Source: Microbacterium sp. LWO14-1.2 (GTDB taxonomy: Bacteria; Actinomycetota; Actinomycetes; Actinomycetales; Microbacteriaceae). Taken from it: a stretch of 64,000 bases of DNA. The DNA is taken from the NCBI RefSeq assembly GCF_038397715.1, contig NZ_CP151633.1, forward strand, positions 1,860,001-1,924,000, read 5' to 3'. Below are positions 15,655 to 25,000 of this stretch, piece by piece (positions within the stretch are counted from its first letter, which is position 1; every line of letters starts with the position of its first letter). The notes under the pieces are model-generated. The model made no database searches. It was not told the origin of the DNA and saw only the letters and a list, made by a program, of their open reading frames with translations. A program made the position numbers and the translations under genes.

Positions 15655-15736
15655 TCGTCCTCCGGACTCGCGCGGACCGGCCGTGGACGTTCCTCTCCAC
15701 ACGTCTCCACAGTGTCTCCACAAGGTCACCACAGAG

Positions 15737-15789
15737 TTATCCACAGGGTTGTTCACACCTGGGGATGAATTACACCCGTGTTATTCACA
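15737..15789. promoter_or_regulatory. Cluster of three DnaA-box-like sites outside oriC
   Basis: TTATCCACA at 15737-15745 is a perfect DnaA box. TTGTTCACA (15749-15757) and TTATTCACA (15781-15789) are close variants in the same orientation. Flanks contain more CTCCACA motifs and CTGTTAAC. The region lies between the 3' ends of crgA and the rhomboid gene, about 43 kb from dnaA. Possible DnaA titration or regulatory site. Confidence 0.55.
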
Positions 15790-15819
15790 CCTGTTAACGA
15801 ACCTGTAAACAACCGCTGA

Positions 15820-16719
15820 TCAGGAGTAGATCGACGTGATGAGCAGGGGAGGGATGAACGCGACGATCACGAGGAGGGCGACCGCCACGGCCGCGATGAG
15901 CACGATCTGCCACACCCGCTGATCGCGGCGGCGCGTACGGGTGAGGATGAACGCGACCAGCGCGCCGACGAGCGCCCCGCCGAGGTGCGCCTGCCAGGCG
16001 ATGCCGCCGATGAAGAACCCGACGACGAAGTTGATGCCGAGGATCACGAGGATGCCGGTGACGTTGGCACCGATGTGACGGCCGACGATCAGCAGGGCGG
16101 CCATGAGGCCGAAGACCGCGCCGGAGGCGCCCACGGTGAACACTCCCGGGGCGAGCAGCGCGACGGCGACGGAGCCGCCGAGCCCGCTGATGAGGTACAG
16201 CGCGAGGAAGCGCACCCGGCCGAGCATCGGCTCGAGACTCTGACCGAGCATCCACAGCGCCAGCATGTTCAGAGCGAGGTGGATGAATCCGCCGTGGGCG
16301 AAGACTGCGGTGAGCAGACGCCACGGCTCGAACGGGAAGATGGAGAACTGCGGGTAGAGGAAGAAGGCGTTGAATCGCAGCGCGTCGGTCAGGACCTCGC
16401 CGATCCCCGGGGCCAGCTGCAAGAGGCCGATGATCGTCGTGATCAGCATCAGGGCGTAGGTCACGACGGGATTGCCGCTGCGCACGGCGGCCATGGTCGA
16501 CGAGCGCCCGCCCCAGCGGCGTTCGGCCCGCTTCTGGGCGGGGGTGCGGTTCTTGCGCTCCTCCTTCATGCACTCCGGGCAGATGACGCCGACCGCGGCC
16601 GGGGTCTGGCATTCGCCGCAGATGGTGCGGAGGCACCGCTGGCAGAGCACGAAGCTCTGCCGATCCGGATGCCGGTAGCAGAAGTTGTCGCGGTTGTCCG
16701 CGAACTCAGGCGTGGTCAT
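15820..16719 (-). CDS. Rhomboid-family intramembrane serine protease with N-terminal zinc finger
   Basis: 299 residues. Residues 14-50 hold a B-box-like zinc finger (Cys14, His17, Cys26, Cys29, Cys34, Cys37, Cys47, Cys50). Residues ~80-295 contain 6-7 TM helices with the rhomboid motifs 'HLALNM' (Asn151), 'GASGAVFG' (catalytic Ser199) and 'AHLGGALVG' (His245). It cleaves membrane proteins within the bilayer. Next to crgA and ppiA, as in mycobacteria. The substrate is unknown. Stop lies close to the DnaA-box cluster. Confidence 0.92.
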   Translation of the reverse strand: MTTPEFADNRDNFCYRHPDRQSFVLCQRCLRTICGECQTPAAVGVICPECMKEERKNRTPAQKRAERRWGGRSSTMAAVRSGNPVVTYALMLITTIIGLLQLAPGIGEVLTDALRFNAFFLYPQFSIFPFEPWRLLTAVFAHGGFIHLALNMLALWMLGQSLEPMLGRVRFLALYLISGLGGSVAVALLAPGVFTVGASGAVFGLMAALLIVGRHIGANVTGILVILGINFVVGFFIGGIAWQAHLGGALVGALVAFILTRTRRRDQRVWQIVLIAAVAVALLVIVAFIPPLLITSIYS

Positions 16720-16740
16720 CCGGATCGGCCAGCCTCGGTG

Positions 16741-17298
16741 TCAGGCCGCGACGATGTCGATCGACTGCAGCACGACCGGCTCGATCGGACGGTCGCCCGC
16801 AGCGGTCGGCACGGCGCCGATCGCGGCGACGACGGCCTTCGAGGCGTCATCGGCGACCTCGCCGAAGATCGTGTGCTTGCCCTGGAGCCACGGGGTGGGG
16901 TCGGTGGTGATGAAGAACTGCGAGCCGTTGGTGCCCTCGACCTCGCCGGTGATGGCGTTGCGGCGCAGGCCGGCGTTGGCCATGGCGAGGATGTAGGGCT
17001 CGTTGAAGTTCAGGTCGCCGTGGATCTCGTCGTTGAAGGTGTATCCGGGGCCGCCGACGCCCTGACCGAGCGGGTCGCCGCCCTGGATCATGAAGTTCGG
17101 GATGATGCGGTGGAAGATGACGTCCTTGTAGAGAGGACCCTCGCCCGGTTTGCCGGTGGCGGGGTCGGTCCACGACTGGGTGCCGTCGGCGAGGCCGATG
17201 AAGTTCTTGACCGTCTTCGGGGCGTGGTCGCCGAAGAGGTTGATGACGATGTCACCGTGGTTGGTGTGCAGGGTTGCGACGTGAGAAGCGTGAGGCAT
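16741..17298 (-). CDS. ppiA: Peptidyl-prolyl cis-trans isomerase (cyclophilin) PpiA
   Basis: 185 residues from ATG 17298; a longer frame upstream is antisense to the next gene. Cyclophilin motifs 'FHRIIPNFMIQGGDP' (Arg and Phe of the active site), 'MANAG', 'NGSQFFIT' and 'LQGKHTIFGEV' are intact. It catalyses prolyl isomerisation in the cytoplasm; no signal peptide is present. 21 nt upstream of the rhomboid start and on the same strand, matching the conserved ppiA-rhomboid order near actinobacterial origins. Confidence 0.95.
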   Translation of the reverse strand: MPHASHVATLHTNHGDIVINLFGDHAPKTVKNFIGLADGTQSWTDPATGKPGEGPLYKDVIFHRIIPNFMIQGGDPLGQGVGGPGYTFNDEIHGDLNFNEPYILAMANAGLRRNAITGEVEGTNGSQFFITTDPTPWLQGKHTIFGEVADDASKAVVAAIGAVPTAAGDRPIEPVVLQSIDIVAA

Positions 17299-17443
17299 GC
17301 TGTCATTCTCGCAGAGCTTCCCGTGTGCGAGCCTCGATCTAGCGCTGATCGTCGCTTGACGCAAGGCCTCGGTGATTCCCTCGCCCCTTCCAGGGTGGCG
17401 TGGCAAGATGGGGAACCCGTACTCCAAGCGACAGGAGAGCATC

Positions 17444-17956
17444 GTGAGCATCAGCCGCAAGCGGAAGAAGGAACTGCGCCGTCTCCAGAAGGAGGCCAAC
17501 CAGCTCTGGGAGAACCAGCAGGTCCTCGTCGGCCACGCTGCCGATGTGGCGCGCGAGGCGGGGCGCCAGCTCGGCAACTTCGGGCGCGAGCAGGTCGGTC
17601 CGGCCGTGCAGCACACCTATGACCGCCGCGTGGCGCCGGTCGTCGACCAGGGCGTGCGCTTCGGCAAGCACGTCGTCGACGACAAGGTCGTTCCGATCGT
17701 CGGCGGTGTCGTCGGCAGTGCGCTGACCGCCTGGGATGTCGCGAACGCCAAGCGTCACGGCATCGAGAAGAAGATCGAGAAGAAGGTGCGCAAGGCCACC
17801 AAGCCGCAGAAGAAGGGCCCGGGTCTCGGCTCGGTCATCGCCCTGGTTCTCGGCGCGGCCGCTGCGGTCGGCGTCCTGTACGCCGCCTGGCAGGCCCTTC
17901 GCGCAGACGACGAGCTCTGGGTCGCCGACGACCCGCTGTCCGCCCCCGAGGCGTGA
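17444..17956 (+). CDS. Conserved hypothetical protein with C-terminal TM helix
   Basis: 170 residues from GTG 17444, preceded by AGGAGAG; the frame is open further upstream without a good start signal. The N-terminus is strongly basic and helical ('SRKRKKELRRLQKEANQLWE'), the middle is amphipathic with 'VVDDKVVPIVGGVVGSAL', and a TM helix lies near residues 128-150 followed by an acidic tail. I recognise a Microbacteriaceae protein of unknown function; it is sometimes mis-annotated as a helicase. The stop overlaps the start of the next gene (GTGA), so the two form an operon. Confidence 0.8.
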   Translation: MSISRKRKKELRRLQKEANQLWENQQVLVGHAADVAREAGRQLGNFGREQVGPAVQHTYDRRVAPVVDQGVRFGKHVVDDKVVPIVGGVVGSALTAWDVANAKRHGIEKKIEKKVRKATKPQKKGPGLGSVIALVLGAAAAVGVLYAAWQALRADDELWVADDPLSAPEA

Positions 17957-18465
17957 CCGACTTCGAGTCCCCGGCCGCCGAGCCGGCGGACGTGCACGCC
18001 CGCGTGCGTGAGGCCGCCGCTGCTCGCGATCTCGACATCGAGATCCGCGAGCGGCCGGCGGCCCGCAGTCTCTTCGAGGCGGCCGAGCTCCTCGGCATCC
18101 CTCCGGAGGGCATCGTGAAGACCCTCGTGGTCAAGCGGTCCGACGACACGTACCTGTTCGCGCTGGTTCCGGGAGGGCGCTCCATCTCGTGGGCCAAGCT
18201 GCGCGCCGTCGTCGGGGTGAACAAGCTCCGACTCCCGGAGGCCGAGCTCGCTCTCGCCGCCACGGGCTACGAACGTGGAACGATCGTGCCGATCGGGAGC
18301 ACCACAGACTGGCCCGTGTACGCCGACGAGACGATCGTCGGTCAGCGCATCGCGATGGGCGCGGGCACGCACGGCTACAGCCTCTTCGTCGACGCCGACG
18401 AGCTCATCTCCGCATACGGCGCGACGGTCGCCGACATCTCGGTCCCCGAGGAACCCCGCGGCTGA
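17953..18465 (+). CDS. YbaK/EbsC-family aminoacyl-tRNA deacylase
   Basis: 170 residues. The YbaK/ProRS-associated domain spans nearly the whole protein: 'ELLGIPPEGIVKTLVVK' contains the conserved Lys, then 'LRLPEAEL', 'GYERGTIVPIG' and the closing 'DADELISAYGATVADIS'. Such enzymes hydrolyse mischarged tRNA (for example Cys-tRNA-Pro or Ala-tRNA-Pro) in trans. Start GTG at 17953 overlaps the upstream stop. The precise subfamily (YbaK, ProXp-ala, YeaK) cannot be decided by eye. Confidence 0.9.
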   Translation: MTDFESPAAEPADVHARVREAAAARDLDIEIRERPAARSLFEAAELLGIPPEGIVKTLVVKRSDDTYLFALVPGGRSISWAKLRAVVGVNKLRLPEAELALAATGYERGTIVPIGSTTDWPVYADETIVGQRIAMGAGTHGYSLFVDADELISAYGATVADISVPEEPRG

Positions 18466-18477
18466 GAGCCCTCCGCG

Positions 18478-18900
18478 TCAGAGGAGACCGGCCATGCGCA
18501 GCGAGATGTCGACGAGCTTGACCCGCTGCAGCTCACTGATCGCCTTCACGGGGAACCACTCCGCCATGTCGGTCGAGCCGTCGGTCTCGTACTGGAGGCG
18601 CCCGCCCGACACCGTCGCACGGTACACGATGCGCAGGGTGTGCAGCGGCTGATCCGATTTCTGGACGCGCTGCGAGGCGGGGATGACGCGCGAGTGGATG
18701 CCGAGCAGCTCGCCCACCTTGACGGTGTAGCCGGTCTCCTCGCGCAGCTCGCGGCGCACGGCCGCCTCGGGAGCCTCGCCCGGCTCGAGACCGCCGCCGG
18801 GCATGGTCCACGCGACGCGGCGCCCTTCGATCCAGCGCGCCAGCAGCACCCGCCCGTCGTCATCGGTGACGACTGCGTATGCCGCGACACGCATGTCCAT
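18478..18900 (-). CDS. NUDIX hydrolase
   Basis: 140 residues from ATG 18900; an internal ATG at 18894 is an alternative and the frame opens further up to 18933. The Nudix box GX5EX7REUXEEXGU is complete ('GGGLEPGEAPEAAVRRELRE', then ETGY). It hydrolyses nucleoside diphosphates linked to another moiety, or oxidised nucleotides; the substrate is not predictable. Convergent with the deacylase gene, with only 12 nt between stops. Confidence 0.92.
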   Translation of the reverse strand: MDMRVAAYAVVTDDDGRVLLARWIEGRRVAWTMPGGGLEPGEAPEAAVRRELREETGYTVKVGELLGIHSRVIPASQRVQKSDQPLHTLRIVYRATVSGGRLQYETDGSTDMAEWFPVKAISELQRVKLVDISLRMAGLL

Positions 18901-19037
18901 GCGTCCCACCCTAACCGCAGGGGAATGCGACACGGCGGGTTATGTCGACCCTGATCGATCACGAATCGAGAAGCGACGTCCATCGACCCCTCCGTAGGGT
19001 GAACTCATCACGACCGACCTGAGGAGAGGAGCCGACG

Positions 19038-19484
19038 ATGGCGGAGAAGGACACGGGTTTCAGCGCGGAGGAGCGCGAGGCGATGAAGGCGGCTGCGTCC
19101 GACAAGCGCACGGCGCGATCGCGGGCGAAGAAGTCGCCGGAGGAGGTCAGGGCAGAGGGCGAGGCCGATCTCAAGGCGGCGATCGAGAAGCTCAGCGACG
19201 ACGATCGGGGGATCGCCGAGGGACTGCACGCACTCGTGTCGGAGGCGGCACCGGAACTGGTCCCGCGCACGTACTACGGCATGCCGGCGTGGGCGAAGGA
19301 CGGCAAGGTGCTGTGCTTCTTCCAGCCCGCGAGCAAGTTCAAGACGAGGTACGGCACGTTCGGCTTCGAGCACCCGGCCCACCTCGACGACGGCACGCTC
19401 TGGCCCACGGCCTACGCCGTGCTCGACCTCGACGCGGCCAATCGCGAGTTCCTCGCGGAGCGCGTGCGCACGGCGGTGAGCTGA
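19038..19484 (+). CDS. DUF1801 / YdhG-like protein
   Basis: 148 residues. ATG 19038 follows GAGGAGAGGAG about 10 nt upstream. The first 60 residues are charged and helical; residues ~65-145 show the DUF1801 (YdhG) pattern 'APELVPRTYYGMPAWAKDGKVLCFF...KTRYGTFGFE'. Members include B. subtilis frataxin-like YdhG/Fra, proposed to act as iron chaperones, but most are uncharacterised. It appears to be transcribed alone. A role in iron handling is possible but unproven here. Confidence 0.8.
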   Translation: MAEKDTGFSAEEREAMKAAASDKRTARSRAKKSPEEVRAEGEADLKAAIEKLSDDDRGIAEGLHALVSEAAPELVPRTYYGMPAWAKDGKVLCFFQPASKFKTRYGTFGFEHPAHLDDGTLWPTAYAVLDLDAANREFLAERVRTAVS

Positions 19485-19566
19485 CGCGACGGCGCTGCTG
19501 CGGCGACACGGGATTGTATATTGCCAGATTCTTGGATGCCGTCCAGGAAGTCGGTATCTCTGAGGG

Positions 19567-20760
19567 GTGAAAACTCTCTCCAGAATCGGAATCGCATCCT
19601 TCGCGGTCGCCGCAGTGGCCGCCTCCGGCCTGCTCGTGGCGCCCGCCCCGTCCGCCTCGGCGCACGGCTACGTCGGCGGCAGCACGTCATCGCTGATCTC
19701 GCGTGCGGCGTGGTCGGCGAACACCGACCGCGGCAGCGTCGCGTACGAGCCGCAGAGCCTCGAGGCCCCGAAGGGCTTCCCTGCCGGCGGTCCGGCCGAC
19801 GGCCAGCTCGCCTCGGCGGGCGGCCTGTTCGGCGGCACGCTCGATCAGCAGTCCGCCACACGCTGGGCCAAGAACGTCGTGCAGGCGGGACCCGTGCAGG
19901 TCTCATGGACGCTCACGGCAGCCCACCGCACCGCGCAGTGGCGCTACTTCATCACCAAGCAGGGCTGGGACCCCAACGCACCGCTGGATCGCGGCGACCT
20001 CGAGCCGCTCGCAACGTTCGACGGTCGCGGCGAGATCCCCAGCGTGCCGACCACCCACACGCTCAGCATCCCGTCGGACCACACCGGCTATCACGTGATC
20101 TACGCGGTGTGGGACATCGCCGACACGACAAACGCCTTCTACAACGCGATCGACATCGACGTGCGCACCGGGGGAGCTGTCACCACTCCGCCGACCACCA
20201 CCCCGCCCGTGACGACGCCGCCGGTGACGACGCCGCCGGTGACGGAGCCCACGACTCCGGCTACGCCCGCAGCGCCCGCCGGCGTGCACTCGATGGGCCG
20301 CACCGCGTCGAGCGTCGACCTCATGTGGCGGAGCGCTGCGGGCGCGACGTCGTACCGCGTCGAGCGGTCGGTCGACGGCGTCACCTTCGCCGCGGTCGGC
20401 ACGTCGACGAAGGCGCGCTACCTCGACACCGGCCTCGCCGCGTCGACGACCTACCAGTACCGGATCGTGGCCGTGTCGGCGGCGGGTGAAGCGGCGAGCT
20501 CGATCTTCACCGTGACGACGAACCCGGCCGCGGTGCAGCCGACCACCCCGACCACGCCGACCACTCCGAGCACGCCCACCACCCCGACCACGCCCACCGG
20601 TGAGGTCGCAGCGTGGAACCCGACCGGTTCGTACACCCGCGGCGACCTGCGCCAGCACAACGGCGTGACCTACCGCGCCGTGCAGACGCACCGCGCGTGG
20701 GGCGACCCGTCGTGGATCACGGCCCTGTCGCTGTGGCAGCCCGTGGCGCACAGCCACTGA
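19567..20760 (+). CDS. Secreted AA10 lytic polysaccharide monooxygenase with FN3 and CBM5/12
   Basis: 397 residues from GTG 19567 (GAGGGGT upstream). A signal peptide ends ...PSASA, so the mature enzyme starts with His (HGYV), the first ligand of the copper histidine brace. The second His is in 'LTAAHRTAQW' and the axial aromatic in 'NAFYNAIDI'. AA10 domain: about residues 33-200. Pro/Thr linkers separate an FN3 domain (about 238-320) and a C-terminal chitin-binding CBM5/12 ('AAWNPTGSYTRGDLRQHNGV', 'DPSWITALSLWQPV'). It oxidatively cuts chitin, or perhaps cellulose. A terminator follows. Confidence 0.95.
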   Translation: MKTLSRIGIASFAVAAVAASGLLVAPAPSASAHGYVGGSTSSLISRAAWSANTDRGSVAYEPQSLEAPKGFPAGGPADGQLASAGGLFGGTLDQQSATRWAKNVVQAGPVQVSWTLTAAHRTAQWRYFITKQGWDPNAPLDRGDLEPLATFDGRGEIPSVPTTHTLSIPSDHTGYHVIYAVWDIADTTNAFYNAIDIDVRTGGAVTTPPTTTPPVTTPPVTTPPVTEPTTPATPAAPAGVHSMGRTASSVDLMWRSAAGATSYRVERSVDGVTFAAVGTSTKARYLDTGLAASTTYQYRIVAVSAAGEAASSIFTVTTNPAAVQPTTPTTPTTPSTPTTPTTPTGEVAAWNPTGSYTRGDLRQHNGVTYRAVQTHRAWGDPSWITALSLWQPVAHSH

Positions 20761-20783
20761 CCCGCACCGTCGATCCGTTCCGA

Positions 20784-20815
20784 CGTCGCCCTCCCGGTGC
20801 TCCGGGAGGGCGACG
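20784..20815 (+). terminator. Rho-independent terminator of the AA10 gene
   Basis: A perfect 14-bp stem (CGTCGCCCTCCCGG and complement) around a TGCT loop, 24 nt after the stop. Confidence 0.8.
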
Positions 20816-20855
20816 TCCGTTCCGCGGCGAATCGCCGCGCAGTAGCGTGGATGCC

Positions 20856-21971
20856 GTGAGCACAACGCCCTTCCCCGCATCCGTGTACGCCGCCCGCCTC
20901 GACCGGGCATCCGCCCTCGCCGCGGACGCCGGCCTCGACGCGATCATCGTCGGCCCCGGTCCCGACCTGCAGTACCTCGTGGGCGTGGAGGGCGACACGA
21001 TCGAGCGTCTGACCGCCCTCGTGCTCGGACCGGGCATCGCGCCGACCGTCGTCGTTCCGCGCATGGAGCTCGCGAAGGTGCGCAGCACCGCCGTCGGCGA
21101 ACTCGGCCTCGCCGTCTCCGACTGGGTCGACGGAGACGACGCGCATGCGCTGGTCTCCGACATCATCACCGCGGCCACCCGCGTCGGCGTCTCGGACGCA
21201 CTGCCTGCCCTGCACGTCATCCCGCTCGCGGATCGGCTCGGTCTGCGCCTGGAGCTCGCCACGCCCGTGCTGCGTGAAGGACGCATGATCAAGGATGCCG
21301 ACGAGATCGCCGAGCTGCACCGCGCCGGCCGCGCGATCGACGCCGTGCACCGCCGGGTTCCCGAGTGGCTGCGCGCCGGACGCACCGAGCGCGAGGTCGC
21401 GGCGGACATCGCCGAGGCGATCGTCGCGGAGGGGCACCGCACGGTCGAGTTCGTGATCGTCGGATCGGGCCCGAACGGCGCCGACCCGCACCACGAGGTC
21501 TCTGACCGCGTGATCGAGGACGGCGACGTCGTCGTGGTCGACATCGGGGGAGCGGTGCCGAGCGGCTACAACTCCGACAGCACCCGCACCTATGTCGTCG
21601 GCACGCCCGAGCCCGCGGCGGCCGAGCGCATCGCGGTGCTCGTGCGGGCGCAGCAGGCCGCCGTCGACGCCGTGCGGCCGGGAGTCACGGCCGAGCAGGT
21701 GGATGCCGCGGCGAGGACCGTGCTGACCGAAGCCGGTCTCGGCGACGCGTTCCTGCACCGCACCGGGCACGGCATCGGCGTCTCGGTGCATGAGGAACCG
21801 TACATCGCGCCGGGCAACGACCTGGTGCTGCGCGAGGGCATGGCGTTCAGCATCGAGCCGGGGATCTACTTCGCGGGGGAGTGGGGTTCGCGCATCGAGG
21901 ACATCGTCGTGGTGACGGCCGACGGATGCGAGCGACTCAACGTCGCCCCCCACGGCCTCACGGCCGTCTGA
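20856..21971 (+). CDS. Xaa-Pro aminopeptidase/dipeptidase (M24 family)
   Basis: 371 residues from GTG 20856; upstream frame is antisense-like. N-terminal creatinase-like domain (about 8-140), then the pita-bread M24 domain. Metal ligands are visible: Asp in 'VVVDIGG', Asp in 'NSDSTRTY', His in 'HRTGHGIGV', Glu in 'SIEPGIY' and Glu in 'SRIEDIV'. It removes N-terminal residues next to proline, or splits Xaa-Pro dipeptides; no signal peptide, so cytoplasmic. No strong ribosome site is seen at the GTG. A convergent terminator lies at 22031. Confidence 0.92.
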   Translation: MSTTPFPASVYAARLDRASALAADAGLDAIIVGPGPDLQYLVGVEGDTIERLTALVLGPGIAPTVVVPRMELAKVRSTAVGELGLAVSDWVDGDDAHALVSDIITAATRVGVSDALPALHVIPLADRLGLRLELATPVLREGRMIKDADEIAELHRAGRAIDAVHRRVPEWLRAGRTEREVAADIAEAIVAEGHRTVEFVIVGSGPNGADPHHEVSDRVIEDGDVVVVDIGGAVPSGYNSDSTRTYVVGTPEPAAAERIAVLVRAQQAAVDAVRPGVTAEQVDAAARTVLTEAGLGDAFLHRTGHGIGVSVHEEPYIAPGNDLVLREGMAFSIEPGIYFAGEWGSRIEDIVVVTADGCERLNVAPHGLTAV

Positions 21972-22030
21972 CGGGGGCGACGCCGGGGCATCCGCCGTCG
22001 TCACCGCATCCGTTCGGGGGATCTCCGGGT

Positions 22031-22063
22031 CGGGAGGAGGAATCGCTGCGATTCCTCCTCCCG
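22031..22063. terminator. Bidirectional terminator between convergent genes
   Basis: A perfect 15-bp stem (CGGGAGGAGGAATCG 22031-22045 with its complement 22049-22063) and 3-nt loop, between the peptidase (+) and GH92 (-) stops. Confidence 0.8.
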
Positions 22064-22097
22064 AGCCCGAGGTCTCCCGCCGAGTCGGGTGCGGGGG

Positions 22098-25000
22098 TCA
22101 GCCCTCCGAGCGGCGGCGCCGGACGAACAGCACGCCGCCCGTGGCGAGCAGGCCGAGCATCAGCACGATCAGCGCGATCGGCACCGCCCCACCCGTGCCC
22201 GCGAGGCCGTCACCCGTCGACGCAGCGGCCGTGACCGTGAGCGCACCCTGCGCGCTGAGTCCGGATGCTGCGCCCTGGGCGACCAGCGTGTGCTGTCCGA
22301 CCGGGGTGTTCGCCGGGATCGTCACCGTCGTGCGGAACGCGCCCGAGCCGTCGGCCGTGACCTCGGCGAGGCGCACCGGCTCCGAGAAGAGCGTGATCGT
22401 GATGAGCTCGCCGGCGCCGAAGCCGCGCCCGACGAGCTCGACCGTGCCGCCCTGCGCCACGCGCACCTGGCCGATCACGAGCTCGGCCTGCAGCACCGGG
22501 GCGCTGCGGACGTCGATCGTCAGCGGGGCCGAGGTCGACGGGCGGAAGGCGGTCTCGTCCGACGGGACGAAACGGGCCGTGTAGGTGTGCTGCCCGGAGG
22601 TCGCGATCGTGACGTCGGCCGTCGCGACTCCCGCGGAGACCCCGGCCGATCCGACCACGACGTCGCCCTCGAGGAACTCGACCTGACCGGCCGCACCGGC
22701 GGGCTTCACCGTGGCGATCAGCGGCACCGATTCTCCGGCGACGGGGTCGTCGGATCCGGCCTTCAGGGTGACCGAGGTGTTCTTCGGAGCCCTCGGATCG
22801 CCGACGACGAGGAGCGATGCCCGCGCCTCGACCTTCGAGACGTCGCCGAGCGCGACCACCGGGTGGTCGCCGTCGACGGCTCCGCTCGGCACCGTGATCG
22901 ACCCGCTGATCGACCCGTTCTGCTCGGCCTGCACGACGACCGGCTGCTCGTCGTCGATGCGGAGCGCGACGCTCTCACCCGGCGCGAAGCCGGTTCCGGT
23001 GATCGTGACCGTGTCTCCGGGCGCCGCCTGCTGCGGTGCCTGGATCCGGGGCTCGTACACGGGCACCGGATCCGCCACGACGATGGTCAGCTGCGTCGAC
23101 GCCGACTTCACGCCGTCGTCGGCGGTCACCGTCACGGTGTAGCTGCCGGCCTTCGCGTAGGTGTGCGTGCCCTGCACCGCACCGTCGGTCACGTCGACCG
23201 CCGAGACGGGGGAGCCGTCACCCCAGTTGATCACCGTCGACGTCTCGCCGAGACCGCCGGTGACGGTCGCCACGGTGGCGTCGAACTCGACGCCCGTGAC
23301 CTGCTCGTCGACCGTGCCGGCCGCGACCGACAGCTCGGCGGCGGCGCCGCGGTCACCGTCTGACGCGACCGCGAACACGTGCACGCGTCCGTCGTTCAGC
23401 GAACCGGATTCCTTCGGCATCGTCAGCGACTCGACCACCTTCGGCGCACCGTTCCCGTCGACCGCGAGGGCGATCGGGGCGGTGGCGTAGATCGCCGTGT
23501 TCTTCACGCTCGACTCCGCTCCGGTTCCCGAGAGGCGACCCTCGGAGATCGTGAGCACGGTGTTGCCCTTGTAGGGGTTGCCCGACGCGCCGACCCAGTC
23601 GCCGAAGCTGATCGTGACGGTCTGGGTGCTGCCGTCGGTGAAGTGCAGCACGGCATCCGAGTCGCGGTTGCTCTCGGTGGCGGTGCCGACGAACGCGATC
23701 TGCGTGGCACCGGTGCCCAGCGACAGCTTCACCGTCTGACCCTCGCCCGTGATGTTGTCCGGCGCACCGGCCGGGACGGCGGGCAGGTCGTACGTCAGCG
23801 TCGTGCCCGGCACGGTCAGGGTCTGGCCCTGCACGAAGCCGTCGGCGTTGAGCTTGTCGCGGAAGTAGCCGTGGCCCTGCGAGTCGCAGTTGGCGGCGGT
23901 GACCCCGAGGTCGCCGATGCAGACGTTGTTGAAGCCTCCGATGAGGGTCTCGTCGCGGAACACCTCGATCGACGCGGTGGCCTGGGCTGCCGCGCCCGAC
24001 GAGTCGCGCACGGTGATGACGGGCGAGTACGTGCCCGGTGCCGTGAACGTGTGCGGCGCGCTGACCTTCCAGCCGCCGAGCTCGTCGCGGGTGAGGGTCA
24101 CGTCGTCGACCGCCTCGCCGTCGCCGTAGTCCACGGTGACGTCGTAGCCCGACGCGTCGGTCTCGGTGCCGACGATCGTGGCGAGCGACCCCGAGAACGC
24201 GGTGCCGACGGCGACGCGCTGCGGAGCGCCCGCGGCGATCGACAAGCCGTCGGCCGCGGATGCCGAGGCGAACAGCTCGACCTCCGAGAGAGCCAGCGTC
24301 GATCCGCCGCCCTTCAGGGCGAGCTTGACGCTCGTGTATCCCCCGGCGGTCTGCGTCGTGAACGGTCGGGTCTGCGAGTCCCACGTGAAGGTCTGGCCCT
24401 CACGGCTGTCGAGCTCGGTCCACGTCGTGCCGTCGAGCGAACCGGAGAGCGTCCAGCTCGCGGGAGCGGCCGCTTTCGACGCGCTGGTCAGCGTGTACTG
24501 GCCGATCGAGACGGGACCCGACTGGGACGTCCACACCAGCTCGGCCGAGTCGCCCTGGAAGGTGACGGTCGAGTTCATGTTGTCGTCGACGAGCGAGCCG
24601 ACGGGTGTGCCGTCCGCCGCGGCGAGCGAACCGCGTCCTGGCTTGGTCGCGTCGACGAGCGTGGTGGGCACCTCGAGCTTCTCGGTGAGGTCCTTGGCAC
24701 CCCAGGCCTGCGGGGTCGTGCTCATCGTGAAGTCGAGGCGGCCTCCTGCGCGCAGCAGGTCGCCGTCGAACGTCGTCTCGGTGATCGGCTGCCCGTTGAG
24801 GCTCACGCCGCCCACGTAGTCCGCGCCGGCCGATGCGCCCGGCGCGTTCACGACGAGGTCGGTGCCGCCGATCGACAGCGTCGCGCTGTCGAAGAGCGGC
24901 GTGCCGATCGTGTAGTCGCCGGAGCCCACCTCGAGCGGGTAGAAGCCGAGGGCCGAGAAGACGTACCAGGCCGAGAACTCGCCGTTGTCCTCATCGCCCG

